Below, piece after piece: positions 53,921 through 61,451 of a DNA stretch of 64,000 nucleotides; position 1 is the stretch's first letter; each line of letters opens with the position of its first letter. This DNA comes from UBA11891 sp965658355 (GTDB lineage Bacteria > Bacteroidota > Bacteroidia > Flavobacteriales > Flavobacteriaceae), in the NCBI GenBank assembly GCA_965658355.1, contig CBFHRX010000003.1:1-64000 (forward strand). Direction: 5' to 3'. A model generated the notes under the pieces. It saw only the letters and a list, made by a program, of their open reading frames with translations. It was not told where the DNA came from and did not search any database. A program made the translations under genes and the position numbers.

Positions 53921-54928
53921 CTAGTATTTTTTCTTGAGTGAATAGGTCTCCGTATAATATTTTTGAATGGCATCAAAAGGGCCATACTTATGTTGCTGAG
54001 CACTAAAAGCATCTTCCCAAGGCCCATAAGGGGTAGAGACAGGTTTTAATTTCTTATCGGGATAGTCCTGTGCTATTTTTGTCAAGTGAGGTCTATTTTG
54101 ACTGTTGATATAGCCAGCAACATCAAATGCTTCCTGATCTGTCAGTTTCGGTTGTTGCCAGCTGGCTTCCATATAGGGCATATTGGATTTTATAAATGCC
54201 GCTGCGGTTAACACTCTATTCATACCCGCACCATTATTATAGGCGGCTGACCCCCATAGAGGCGGGTATTGATATTGGCCTTCGACAACAGTTCCCTCTC
54301 CTTTCTTTCCATGACATAGCGCACATTCTCGTGTATAAATTTCGCTTCCTTTTTCCAGATTAACGGCTCGTTTTGGAGCCTTGATGGGAACGAATCCCAC
54401 TTCGTGATTTTGAAAGCTAATGAAGGTGTTATCCAGCCAATTCATGTAAGCTAAGAAGGCCTGCATTTGAGGGCCTTCTTTTTCTAGAATACTGCCATTC
54501 ATACTCCTTTCCATGCAACCATTAATACGATCGGCCAAGTCACTCATCTTCCCCTCACGAGCAGAAAATTTTGGATATCGCTTGGTGATTCCCATAAAGG
54601 AGGCAGCTCCATTTTGAGTTCCGGCATTCAAATGACAATTGGTGCAAGCCAAGCGATTGGAGGTTGTCTGCGGATTAGAAGGCCACAGATGTGATTGGGT
54701 ACTAATAAGTTGATACCCTTCTTTGACAGATTTAGGAGGATCAGTCGCCTCCATAAAGGATTCAATTGTCCAAGGATTTGGAGACAGATCCATAGCGGAG
54801 ACCCCGCTAGACTTGGGTAAAAAAACCCAAACAAAAACAGCCGTCAGGATAAAAAGAAAAAGACTGGCGGTATTCTTAAATTTTTTAAGAAATATTTGAA
54901 GGGCTGTTTTGGTGTTGTAAAAATCCAT
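53921..54928 (-). CDS. Membrane-anchored diheme cytochrome c (TsdA-like)
   Basis: 335 residues with an N-terminal membrane anchor (about 21-38) and two heme c sites, C95-TN-C98-H99 in LACTNCHLNAGT and C202-AL-C205-H206 in ECALCHGKKGEG. The first-heme domain sequence DRINGCMERSMNG is typical of thiosulfate dehydrogenase (TsdA)/diheme oxidoreductase relatives. It probably moves electrons from a sulfur compound in the periplasm. I chose the ATG at 54928; earlier ATGs at 54961 and 54967 would overlap the divergent gene. Its partner across the start region is a DsrE-family protein, which supports sulfur chemistry. Confidence 0.78.
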   Translation of the reverse strand: MDFYNTKTALQIFLKKFKNTASLFLFILTAVFVWVFLPKSSGVSAMDLSPNPWTIESFMEATDPPKSVKEGYQLISTQSHLWPSNPQTTSNRLACTNCHLNAGTQNGAASFMGITKRYPKFSAREGKMSDLADRINGCMERSMNGSILEKEGPQMQAFLAYMNWLDNTFISFQNHEVGFVPIKAPKRAVNLEKGSEIYTRECALCHGKKGEGTVVEGQYQYPPLWGSAAYNNGAGMNRVLTAAAFIKSNMPYMEASWQQPKLTDQEAFDVAGYINSQNRPHLTKIAQDYPDKKLKPVSTPYGPWEDAFSAQQHKYGPFDAIQKYYTETYSLKKKY

Positions 54929-54959
54929 AGATTCGGTAACTATGATATATCTTAATAAC

Positions 54960-55619
54960 ATGCACAATATAGTTCGTCTTACCCGATTTCAAAGTAACCG
55001 TTGTTACGCTTTACTATTTTTATTCTTATTTCCGTTTTTTCTCTCTGCGCAACAATGGGAATACCCAGTGATAAAACAATATGGAGGGATCCAGTACTCA
55101 GATGCATTTACCGAAGCTTTTGAGGCACAGCAGCCGTATAAACTGTTGTTTGATATCACCTCTGCTGCCGAAAAAGAGGGGGTTAATAAAGGGTTATGGA
55201 GAGTAGCGCGCACCCTAAATTTAATGGGGGCTTGTGGTGTTCCAAATAAGAATATTGAAATTGTTGTAGCACTGCACGGAAGCGCTACTAAGGAAGCACT
55301 CTCTGATACTGCCTACCAGAGGCTATTTCAAAAAAACAATCCCAATGCGCAACTCATACAGCAGTTGGCAGAAAACAAGGTGCGTTTTAGGGTATGCGCA
55401 CAAGCCATGGTGGGACGTAAATATCCATTGGATGAACTGCACCNNNNNNNNNNNNNNNNNNNNNNNNNNNNNNNNNNNNNNNNNNNNNNNNNNNNNNNNN
55501 NNNNNNNNNNNNNNNNNNNNNNNNNNNNNNNNNNNNNNNNNCCAAGAGTAGAAGCTGCCTTATCAGCCTTGACGGTTATTGCCAATTATCAAATGCAAGG
55601 CTATATTCTCATGCCCTAA
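54960..55619 (+). CDS. Exported DsrE-family protein, interrupted by a sequence gap
   Basis: About 219 residues including 33 unknown ones from the N run at 55444-55541. It has a signal peptide (hydrophobic LLFLFLFPFFLSAQ). The mature part has the DsrE/F fold pattern: YKLLFDITSAAEKEGVNKG, IEIVVALHGSATKEAL and VRFRVCAQAM with a candidate sulfur-carrying Cys, and the end IANYQMQGYILMP. The frame is kept across the gap, so its length is probably right modulo 3. An alternative ATG at 54942 adds six residues. Divergent from the diheme cytochrome with only 31 bases between starts. Confidence 0.75.
   Translation: MHNIVRLTRFQSNRCYALLFLFLFPFFLSAQQWEYPVIKQYGGIQYSDAFTEAFEAQQPYKLLFDITSAAEKEGVNKGLWRVARTLNLMGACGVPNKNIEIVVALHGSATKEALSDTAYQRLFQKNNPNAQLIQQLAENKVRFRVCAQAMVGRKYPLDELHXXXXXXXXXXXXXXXXXXXXXXXXXXXXXXXXXPRVEAALSALTVIANYQMQGYILMP
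55444..55541. other. Assembly gap (98 N) inside the DsrE-family gene
   Basis: 98 unresolved bases. The reading frame on both sides agrees with one protein, so this looks like missing sequence and not a pseudogene. Confidence 0.95.
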
Positions 55620-55633
55620 ATTTCTAATTCGAT

Positions 55634-56617
55634 ATGAAAGCAATTGTTTGTGAAACGCTTGGCCCCCCTTCCTTATTACAATATAAAGAATGTCCCATGC
55701 CGGTGCCTAAAGAGCACGAAGTGGTCGTAAAGGTTCATGTGTGCAGCTTAAACTTTCCAGACACTTTGATTATTCAGGGAAAATATCAATTCAAGCCCCC
55801 ATTGCCTTTTTCTCCGGGGAGCGATATATCAGGAACTATAGAATCTATAGGAGCTGCAGTAAAACACTTCAAGGTTGGGGATGCTGTATTCGGATTACTC
55901 CCTTATGGGGGGTTGTCAGAATATGTAGCCGTTTCCAGTAAAAGTGTCTTCCCGAAACCCCCAACTATGTCAGACGAGATAGCTGCCTCATTTATGATGG
56001 CGTATGGCACCTCTTACCATGCATTAAAGGATAGAGCACAACTCAAAGAAGGAGAAACCCTTGTCGTTTTAGGAGCCTCAGGAGGGGTCGGTTCCGCTGC
56101 CATCGTCTTGGGGAAATTAATGGGTGCCCGCGTGATTGCTTGTGCTTCATCAGAAGAAAAATTGGAATTCTGTCGTCAGCAAGGAGCTGATGAAACGATA
56201 AACTATACAAAAGAAAACCTTAAAACACGAATAAAAGAGCTAACAGCTGGCCAAGGAGCTGATGTCGTATACGATCCTGTCGGGGATTGCTACTCAGAAC
56301 CTGCCATCCGCGCTATGGCCTGGGCAGGTCGGTATTTAGTCGTAGGTTTTGCAGCGGGAGAAATTCCAAAAATCCCACTGAATCTGCCTCTTTTAAAATC
56401 ATGTGCGATAGTGGGTGTGTTTTGGGGCGCTTGGGCGATGCAGTTCCCAGCTGAAAATAGCAGCAATACCTTGCAGTTAGTTCGCTGGCAATCAGAAGGT
56501 AAAATAAATCCCCATATCCATGCTGTTTATCCCTTAGCCGATACAGCGGCAGCGCTAGCAGAAATGCAAGCTCGAAAGGTAAAAGGTAAATTGGTGGTTA
56601 GATGTAATGCGGAATAG
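55634..56617 (+). CDS. NADPH:quinone oxidoreductase-like (zinc-free MDR family)
   Basis: 327-residue medium-chain reductase. The GroES-like N-terminal half lacks the zinc ligands of alcohol dehydrogenases. The NADPH fold starts at LVVLGASGGVGSAAIVLGKL, followed by ACASSEEKLEFCRQQGADETINY, and GADVVYDPVGDCYSE marks the QOR-type active site. It ends VKGKLVVR as in quinone or enoyl reductases of this family. It starts 14 bases after the DsrE gene, so may be in its operon. It is the last chromosomal gene before the tRNA-Phe insertion. Confidence 0.85.
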   Translation: MKAIVCETLGPPSLLQYKECPMPVPKEHEVVVKVHVCSLNFPDTLIIQGKYQFKPPLPFSPGSDISGTIESIGAAVKHFKVGDAVFGLLPYGGLSEYVAVSSKSVFPKPPTMSDEIAASFMMAYGTSYHALKDRAQLKEGETLVVLGASGGVGSAAIVLGKLMGARVIACASSEEKLEFCRQQGADETINYTKENLKTRIKELTAGQGADVVYDPVGDCYSEPAIRAMAWAGRYLVVGFAAGEIPKIPLNLPLLKSCAIVGVFWGAWAMQFPAENSSNTLQLVRWQSEGKINPHIHAVYPLADTAAALAEMQARKVKGKLVVRCNAE

Positions 56618-56639
56618 AACTCTTCGTTTTTTTAACAAA

Positions 56640-56671
56640 AAACCCTTACAACACAGTGTTTGTAAGGGTTT
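56640..56671 (-). terminator. Minus-strand terminator next to the tRNA-Phe fragment
   Basis: 12-bp stem AAACCCTTACAA/TTGTAAGGGTTT with an eight-base loop, followed on the minus strand by TTTTTTGTT. It lies immediately downstream of the 3' tRNA-Phe fragment, just where the terminator of an undisturbed tRNA-Phe gene would be. Confidence 0.7.
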
Positions 56672-56684
56672 GTGGTACCTCCAG
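56672..56684 (-). repeat. Distal attachment-site repeat (tRNA-Phe 3' fragment)
   Basis: GTGGTACCTCCAG is identical to the last 12 bases of tRNA-Phe plus one. The next ten bases still match the T arm at about 7 of 10 positions. There is no rest of a tRNA gene here. Confidence 0.65.
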
Positions 56685-56737
56685 AAAACAGACCAATATA
56701 CTAACACATTAGTAATCAAATAGATAAAAAATAATAG

Positions 56738-56797
56738 TGTATACATTGTATACAGTTTTGTGTATACATGGTATTCACAACTTCTGATGTGTATACA
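56738..56797. repeat. Cluster of TGTATACA palindromes
   Basis: Perfect 8-bp palindrome TGTATACA at 56738-56745, 56747-56754, 56761-56768 and 56790-56797, three of them preceded by G, with a degenerate copy at about 56769-56778. A near copy TGTATACC lies at 57764-57771, near the other end of the island. They could be recombinase arm sites, regulator operators or iterons. Confidence 0.6.
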
Positions 56798-56985
56798 CTT
56801 TTTCGGTTTTTAGTACCCTTGTGTGGTACTTCAAAATTAACCATCCTTAATTGTTAAACTGAATTATTCCTTGAAGGAAAATCATATCTGTTCTTAGGGT
56901 TTTAAACTCCCTTTATTTCCTTATGGTGTAAAGTTTGGTTAGGGATTATGATAGTTAGGAAAACGATCATATATGTCAAAAATAT

Positions 56986-57032
56986 TTGTCATAATGTAAA
57001 ATAAAATATACATTTGTAAAAAATATTTTACA
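56986..57032 (+). promoter_or_regulatory. Promoter with flanking inverted repeat for the TM protein / XRE pair
   Basis: TTG at 56986-56988, 20 bases, TACATTTG at 57009-57016 (exact TAnnTTTG). The -7 element is framed by TGTAAAATA (56995-57003) and TATTTTACA (57024-57032), a 9-bp inverted repeat well placed for repression by the XRE protein encoded downstream. The first start codon is at 57035. Confidence 0.6.
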
Positions 57033-57034
57033 CT

Positions 57035-57517
57035 ATGAATTACTTGTTTCACAACAAATGGAAAGGAATATCTGGTTGGGTATTCTATTTATCTATCCCT
57101 ATTGGGTTGTATCTACTTTTCACCGATAGTTTTGAAGATTTAATTAGAATTAAAGTATTTTCCTTGTTTTCCTATGATACTATTTTCACTACACCTCAAA
57201 CAGAAAATGTAATAGGTTCAAAGGGTTTTAGATGGATTGAAAATGGGTTTTTAGATGAAATATTAACCTTTGTTATCATTGTTTCAGGTATAATTCATTC
57301 CTTTTGTAAGGAGAAGATTGAAGATGAACTAATCTCCAAAATTAGAGTGGATAGTTTAGTATTATCCCTTTACATCAATTATGGTGTTCTTCTCTTCTTT
57401 AACTTCCTTGTCTATGAACTTTCCTATTTCTATGTAATGGTATTTCATTTATTCACCATTCTAATTTTGTTCAATCTGATTTTTAGGTATAAACTTAGTA
57501 TTCACTATAAATCTTAA
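57035..57517 (+). CDS. Four-TM membrane protein of the tRNA-Phe island
   Basis: 160-residue integral membrane protein with hydrophobic helices at about 15-33, 72-91, 103-126 and 129-150, separated by short loops, one of which is acidic (KEKIEDELISKIRVDS). I do not recognise a family. The arrangement of a small multi-TM protein two bases before a short XRE regulator recurs in many bacteria and archaea, where the membrane protein may sense a signal and hold or release the regulator. That function is inference. AT-rich composition differs from its neighbours. Confidence 0.7.
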   Translation: MNYLFHNKWKGISGWVFYLSIPIGLYLLFTDSFEDLIRIKVFSLFSYDTIFTTPQTENVIGSKGFRWIENGFLDEILTFVIIVSGIIHSFCKEKIEDELISKIRVDSLVLSLYINYGVLLFFNFLVYELSYFYVMVFHLFTILILFNLIFRYKLSIHYKS

Positions 57518-57519
57518 TC

Positions 57520-57711
57520 ATGAAGAATAATATTAGGATGTATAGAGGTAAATTCAACCTTACTCAGGAAGATTTGTCAAATAAACTGGGTGTTTCAAGA
57601 CAAACGATTAACTCAATAGAAAACAACAAATACTTTCCTTCGTTGGAATTAGGATTAAAACTTTCGAAAATATTCGAATGTACTGTTGACGATCTTTTCA
57701 GTTTAGATTAG
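57520..57711 (+). CDS. XRE-family helix-turn-helix regulator
   Basis: 63 residues, nearly all HTH. The recognition unit is NLTQEDLSNKLGVSRQTINS and the C-terminus SKIFECTVDDLFSLD is typical of the short Cro/YozG-like regulators. It starts 2 bases after the membrane-protein stop. Probable autoregulator of the pair through the inverted repeat around the promoter. The 140 bases after it hold a T-arm-like fragment (57813-57825) and the terminator of tRNA-Phe. Confidence 0.88.
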   Translation: MKNNIRMYRGKFNLTQEDLSNKLGVSRQTINSIENNKYFPSLELGLKLSKIFECTVDDLFSLD

Positions 57712-57850
57712 GATCAACTATATGAAATCCAGATAATCGATCCGATTCTCAATTATTTACAGGTGTATACCCATGATTTATTTAAGTATCTGTAAGTCAG
57801 CTATTTAAAGAACTGGTTCGATTCCCTAAAATCATTGAAATTCATCAAAA

Positions 57851-57891
57851 TAAAAAGACCCTAACTAATTCAATATCAAATAGTTAGGGTC
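57851..57891 (-). terminator. Terminator of tRNA-Phe, supplied by the island
   Basis: 11-bp stem GACCCTAACTA/TAGTTAGGGTC with a 13-base loop. On the minus strand it is followed by TTTTTATTTTG. It lies three bases after the tRNA 3' end and, by the insertion model, belongs to the element. Confidence 0.8.
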
Positions 57892-57893
57892 TA

Positions 57894-57906
57894 GTGGTAC
57901 CTCCAG
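57894..57906 (-). repeat. Proximal attachment-site repeat (within tRNA-Phe 3' end)
   Basis: GTGGTACCTCCAG, the copy that completes the functional tRNA-Phe acceptor stem and discriminator. Identical to 56672-56684, 1222 bases away. Confidence 0.65.
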
Positions 57907-57967
57907 GAATCGAACCAGGGACACAAGGATTTTCAGTCCTTTGCTCTACCAACTGAGCTAAGGTACC
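57895..57967 (-). tRNA. tRNA-Phe (GAA)
   Basis: 73-base cloverleaf on the minus strand: acceptor GGTACCT/AGGTACC, D arm TAGCTCAGTTGGTAGAGC, anticodon stem AGGAC/GTCCT-like arm with loop CTGAAAA (anticodon GAA), T loop GGTTCGATTCC, discriminator A. CCA is not encoded. Its 3' 12 bases serve as the insertion site of the island. Confidence 0.95.
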
Positions 57968-57984
57968 ATTGCTCTAGGCGAGTG

Positions 57985-58015
57985 CAAATATAAATTGCTT
58001 TTTAGTTCTCTACAA
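57985..58015 (-). promoter_or_regulatory. Promoter for tRNA-Phe
   Basis: On the minus strand TTG (plus 58013-58015), 20 bases, TATATTTG (plus 57985-57992). The mature tRNA starts 17 bases downstream. Confidence 0.65.
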
Positions 58016-58026
58016 ATCAAATGCCC

Positions 58027-58034
58027 TAAATTTG
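58027..58034 (+). promoter_or_regulatory. -7 element for coaX and the lptC operon
   Basis: TAAATTTG, an exact TAnnTTTG, 26 bases before the GTG start of coaX. A -33 TTG is not at a normal distance. Confidence 0.4.
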
Positions 58035-58060
58035 TAGCGCTATTAAAGTCATCAATAAAA

Positions 58061-58789
58061 GTGGTATTACTTCTCGATATTGGAAATACACGAACTCAGT
58101 ACTCTTTATATAAAGAATCAGAGCCGCTGAAGCATGGCGTTTTGGATACTCCTGAACGCCTGGAATTAGAGAACATAAATCGTCAATATGCGCCTCAGAC
58201 GGTCTTTTTTTCAGATGTTCGCGGCGGGGCTTCGCAGATGCTAAACACTCTTTTCCCTCAAGCAAGCAGCTTGTCTCTAGATTCAAAGAATCTTTATTTT
58301 CCCTTTACAAACGCCTATAAAACCCCTGAGACACTAGGGGCAGACAGAAAGGCATTGGTAGCGGCAGCTTATTTTAAATACCCGAATGCAGCTTGTTTGA
58401 TACTAGATATTGGTACTTGCATCACTTATGATTTTCTCGATGAGCAAGGTGTGTATCACGGGGGTGCCATAAGCCCAGGCATCAAGATGAGATACAAAGT
58501 ATTGCATGAAAAAACAGGGAAATTGCCTTTGTTGGATCTAAACCCAAGCCCAAACCTAACCGGAAGTTCCACTCAAGAGGCTATTCATTCGGGGGTTTAC
58601 AATGGCGTATTAGCCGAAATAGAGTATCATATAAATCATTATTATGATAAACATCCTAATCTTATCATAATTATTACCGGAGGAGATGCGCCAGTGTTGT
58701 CTAAAAGTATAAAAAAGCCCATATTTGCCGAACCTAATTTTCTGTTAGAAGGGATGTTCTCTCTTTTGGAGTACAATAAAAATTCATGA
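58061..58789 (+). CDS. coaX: Type III pantothenate kinase
   Basis: 242-residue first enzyme of coenzyme A synthesis. It has LLLDIGNTRTQYSLY (phosphate loop) at the start, then TPETLGADRKALVAAAY, LILDIGTCITYDFLD, and GGAISPGIKMRYKVLHEKTGKLP. I chose GTG at 58061 because it gives the normal MVLLLDIGNT beginning. Upstream in-frame codons run through a -7 promoter element and toward the tRNA-Phe promoter. It overlaps the next gene by 4 bases. Confidence 0.93.
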   Translation: MVLLLDIGNTRTQYSLYKESEPLKHGVLDTPERLELENINRQYAPQTVFFSDVRGGASQMLNTLFPQASSLSLDSKNLYFPFTNAYKTPETLGADRKALVAAAYFKYPNAACLILDIGTCITYDFLDEQGVYHGGAISPGIKMRYKVLHEKTGKLPLLDLNPSPNLTGSSTQEAIHSGVYNGVLAEIEYHINHYYDKHPNLIIIITGGDAPVLSKSIKKPIFAEPNFLLEGMFSLLEYNKNS

Positions 58790-60048
58790 CAAAAAGAATC
58801 CTACTGTTATTTTTTTTAGGGGCCTCAACAACAATCTGGAGTCAGTCAGGCACAGGATCTCCCTATTCTTTTGGGGGCTTAGGCGAAATTAATTACAAAG
58901 GGAATCACTGGTCTAGAGCGATGGGTGGCTTGGAATTTTACACCGATTCCATTCATGTAGACTTTAATAATCCAGCTAGCTTGAGTACGCTTAAGGTGAC
59001 AAATTTCTCCTTAGGGATTGATTATAAAGTCACCAATTTGGAAGACAATTCCAACAGCCAATCGATTAGCACATCAGCCTTAAACTATATGGGAGTCAAT
59101 ATCCCAACCAAATATTTTGGTTTTAATTTTGGGCTGCTTCCCTATAGTTCCGTAGGCTATCGCATGGAGTATAGAGACGCGCAAGAGGAGGCGACAGAAA
59201 TTCAACGTTACGATGGTAGTGGAGGATTGAATTTGGCTTTTCTTTCGGTAGGCTTCAATCTATTTCAATGGTGGTCTTTAGGTGCCAGTGCGCAATACGG
59301 TTTTGGTGACATAACACACAGAAGCTCCCAGTTGATAGAAAATGTGGATCGGACTACTTTTTTAGAAAGCAACTCCAGTCTTTCTGGATTGCGATACAAA
59401 TTTTCTTCTGTTCTACGATTTCCTCTAGGACTTAAGAGCGTCCATTTTTATACTTCTTATACTCCAGAAGCAAAGATCAACTCTAAAAATAATGAATTGT
59501 TTACCACCCTTTCTACCAGCACCTCAAGTGTTGGGCAGCAACTGTTGGTAGATTTAAGCCTGACGGGATTGGACGAAACCCTTATGATCGTTCCACGAAA
59601 ACTGACAATAGGCTTTGGAATTGGGGAAAATAAAAAGTGGTTTGTAGGAGGACAGTACGAAACCTCTAATAATTCTAATTTCAGGAATGATTTTATTACT
59701 TTAGACGGACTAAGTTATGAAGACGGAAACAAGCTAGCCCTTGGAGGTTTCTTTATCCCTAGTTACGGTTCCTTAACAGACTATTGGAAACGAATTGTAT
59801 ATCGTTTTGGTTTTTTTAATGAAACTACAGGCATCCAGGTTCAGGGGTCTTCTTTAACGGATAGTGGCATAACTTTTGGAGTAGGTTTACCAGCATTAAG
59901 GCTGGGAAGTTTTTCTAATGCCAATCTAGGAGTGACATTGGGGAGTAGAACAACCCCTAATTCAAATCTAATAAAAGAGAATTATTGGCAATTGAGCTTA
60001 GGATTCTCACTTAATGACGTATGGTTTATAAAAAGAAAATACAACTAA
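58786..60048 (+). CDS. Outer membrane beta-barrel protein (FadL/PorV-like)
   Basis: 420-residue exported protein with signal MTKRILLLFFLGASTTIWSQ and the early segment GTGSPYSFGGLGEINYKGNH, then many amphipathic strands and a C-terminal LSLGFSLNDVWF. The SPYSxFGxG-type opening is common in Bacteroidota barrel proteins annotated as outer membrane or FadL-like proteins. It sits between coaX and the TPR gene in the conserved coaX-OMP-TPR-lptC block, so an envelope role is likely. Specific function unknown. Confidence 0.8.
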   Translation: MTKRILLLFFLGASTTIWSQSGTGSPYSFGGLGEINYKGNHWSRAMGGLEFYTDSIHVDFNNPASLSTLKVTNFSLGIDYKVTNLEDNSNSQSISTSALNYMGVNIPTKYFGFNFGLLPYSSVGYRMEYRDAQEEATEIQRYDGSGGLNLAFLSVGFNLFQWWSLGASAQYGFGDITHRSSQLIENVDRTTFLESNSSLSGLRYKFSSVLRFPLGLKSVHFYTSYTPEAKINSKNNELFTTLSTSTSSVGQQLLVDLSLTGLDETLMIVPRKLTIGFGIGENKKWFVGGQYETSNNSNFRNDFITLDGLSYEDGNKLALGGFFIPSYGSLTDYWKRIVYRFGFFNETTGIQVQGSSLTDSGITFGVGLPALRLGSFSNANLGVTLGSRTTPNSNLIKENYWQLSLGFSLNDVWFIKRKYN

Positions 60049-60062
60049 TAAAAAAAATAGAA

Positions 60063-61451
60063 ATGAAATTGTTACGCGTATATGCAAGTCTTTTATTCCT
60101 TTTGATGGGGGCTACTGGCTTTGCACAATCAGACCAAGAATGTTTACAGAACTTATCCATTTTTGCGGAATTCGCCAAGGTTAAAAATTATGACTCTGCT
60201 TACGAGCCGTGGCAGAAAGTGTTGACAGACTGTCCAACTTTAAATGCGGCGATCTATTCCTACGGTGAAAAAATACTTCAGCATAAAATCAAAAATAGTA
60301 CTGGGGCGGATCAAGAAGCTTTTAAATCAAGTTTGGTGGATTTGTACGGGAAATGGGCCGAGAACTTTCCGACTAGAAAAGGAAAAAGTCGTCTTGGTAA
60401 TATTCTAAGCGCCAAAGCGCAGTCGCTATTAGATTTTAAAATTGGTTCTCCAATGGAAGCGTATACCGCTTTTGACAAGGCATTTACAGAAGATCCTTCG
60501 AGTTTCACCAACCCAAAGCGTTTGTACAATTACTTCAAGACTCTTTTTAACCTTTACAAAGCGGGAGATCAGGGAGTAACCATGGAGCAGTTGTTCAACA
60601 AATACGAAGAGGTATCTGAAAAGTTCGAATTGGAGTCTACTAAGCTGGCCAAAAACCTAGATAAGATTCTTAAGAAAGAAGAATCAGGATCCCCATTAAC
60701 ATCTCGTGAAACGAGAAATAAAAGGGCTTTTGGGATCAACTCAAAGGCGATTGCAACCTATGTCTCAAACTTAGATGCTATCATTTCCAAGGAAGCTACT
60801 TGTGAAAATTTGATTCCGCTGTATCAGCGAAATTTTGAAGAAAATAAAGCTGATGCGGTTTGGTTGAAACGTGCTGCTTCTCGTATGGATGCTAAAGAGT
60901 GTTCGGATGATCCTTTGTTTGTGACGCTTGTTGAAGCCTTGCACAACCTTGACCCTTCAGCCGATTCAGCCTACTATTTAGGTTTGCTAAATGACAAAGC
61001 AGGAAAAAGTCAAGAGGCCCTAAAATATTATGAGGAGTCTATAGCGCTTGAAACAGATAGCTACAAAAAAGCTAAAATCTTGTATAAAATCGCTTTGAAG
61101 TTCAAAAAATCAGGACGTAAGTCCTCGGCGCGTAGCTATGCTAAAAAGGCACTTAGCTATCAGCCTTCTATGGGGAGAGCACATCTATTAATTGCGAACC
61201 TATATGCGGCAAGTGCGAACGACTGTGGGACGACTCAATTTAATAAACGAGCCATTTATTGGTTAGCTGCCGATGTAGCAAGAAAAGCAGCCCGTGTAGA
61301 CGAGTCTATTAAGAAAGTAGCCCTGAAAACAGCAGAAAGCTATATGGGGCGCGCCCCCAGTAAGACAGATATCTTTACTGAAGGGAATGAAGGAAGCACG
61401 ATCAGTTTTGATTGTTGGGTAAAAGGAAGTGTGAAGGTTCCGAAATTATAA
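60063..61451 (+). CDS. Exported tetratricopeptide repeat protein
   Basis: 462 residues with signal peptide MKLLRVYASLLFLLMGATGFAQ (start placed at 60063; an earlier in-frame ATG at 60021 lies inside the previous gene). Helical TPR-like units are clearest at DSAYYLGLLNDKAGKSQEALKYYEES and SYKKAKILYKIALKFKKSG, followed by ARSYAKKALSYQPSMGRAHLLIANLY. Periplasmic scaffold of unknown partner. The stop codon overlaps the lptC ATG (TAATG), which links it to lipopolysaccharide export. Confidence 0.82.
   Translation: MKLLRVYASLLFLLMGATGFAQSDQECLQNLSIFAEFAKVKNYDSAYEPWQKVLTDCPTLNAAIYSYGEKILQHKIKNSTGADQEAFKSSLVDLYGKWAENFPTRKGKSRLGNILSAKAQSLLDFKIGSPMEAYTAFDKAFTEDPSSFTNPKRLYNYFKTLFNLYKAGDQGVTMEQLFNKYEEVSEKFELESTKLAKNLDKILKKEESGSPLTSRETRNKRAFGINSKAIATYVSNLDAIISKEATCENLIPLYQRNFEENKADAVWLKRAASRMDAKECSDDPLFVTLVEALHNLDPSADSAYYLGLLNDKAGKSQEALKYYEESIALETDSYKKAKILYKIALKFKKSGRKSSARSYAKKALSYQPSMGRAHLLIANLYAASANDCGTTQFNKRAIYWLAADVARKAARVDESIKKVALKTAESYMGRAPSKTDIFTEGNEGSTISFDCWVKGSVKVPKL

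Larger units (their letters stand above)
56672..57906. mobile_element. Mini genomic island inserted at the 3' end of tRNA-Phe
   Basis: About 1.22 kb bounded by 13-bp direct repeats of the tRNA-Phe 3' end (GTGGTACCTCCAG at 56672-56684 and 57894-57906). Each copy has a minus-strand terminator hairpin on its outer-3' side (56640-56671 and 57851-57891), as expected when an element recreates the tRNA end and displaces the old one with its terminator. The inside is visibly more AT-rich than the flanks. It holds a 4-TM protein, an XRE regulator, TGTATACA repeats near both ends and a 350-base gene-free left end (56685-57034). No integrase or transposase is present, so it is either a decayed island or a non-autonomous one moved in trans. 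Confidence 0.6.

Noticed and set aside
55444..55541. The DsrE-family gene as a broken pseudogene
   Set aside because: The interruption is a run of N; the frame and family pattern continue on both sides.
56738..56797. TGTATACA cluster as a CarH/LitR operator array
   Set aside because: CarH-type sites repeat at about 11-bp steps; here spacing is 9, 14 and 29 bases and no carotenoid or photolyase gene is near.
56672..57906. A prophage, ICE or insertion sequence at tRNA-Phe
   Set aside because: No integrase, transposase, structural or conjugation gene and no terminal inverted repeats of IS type; only a mini-island is supported.
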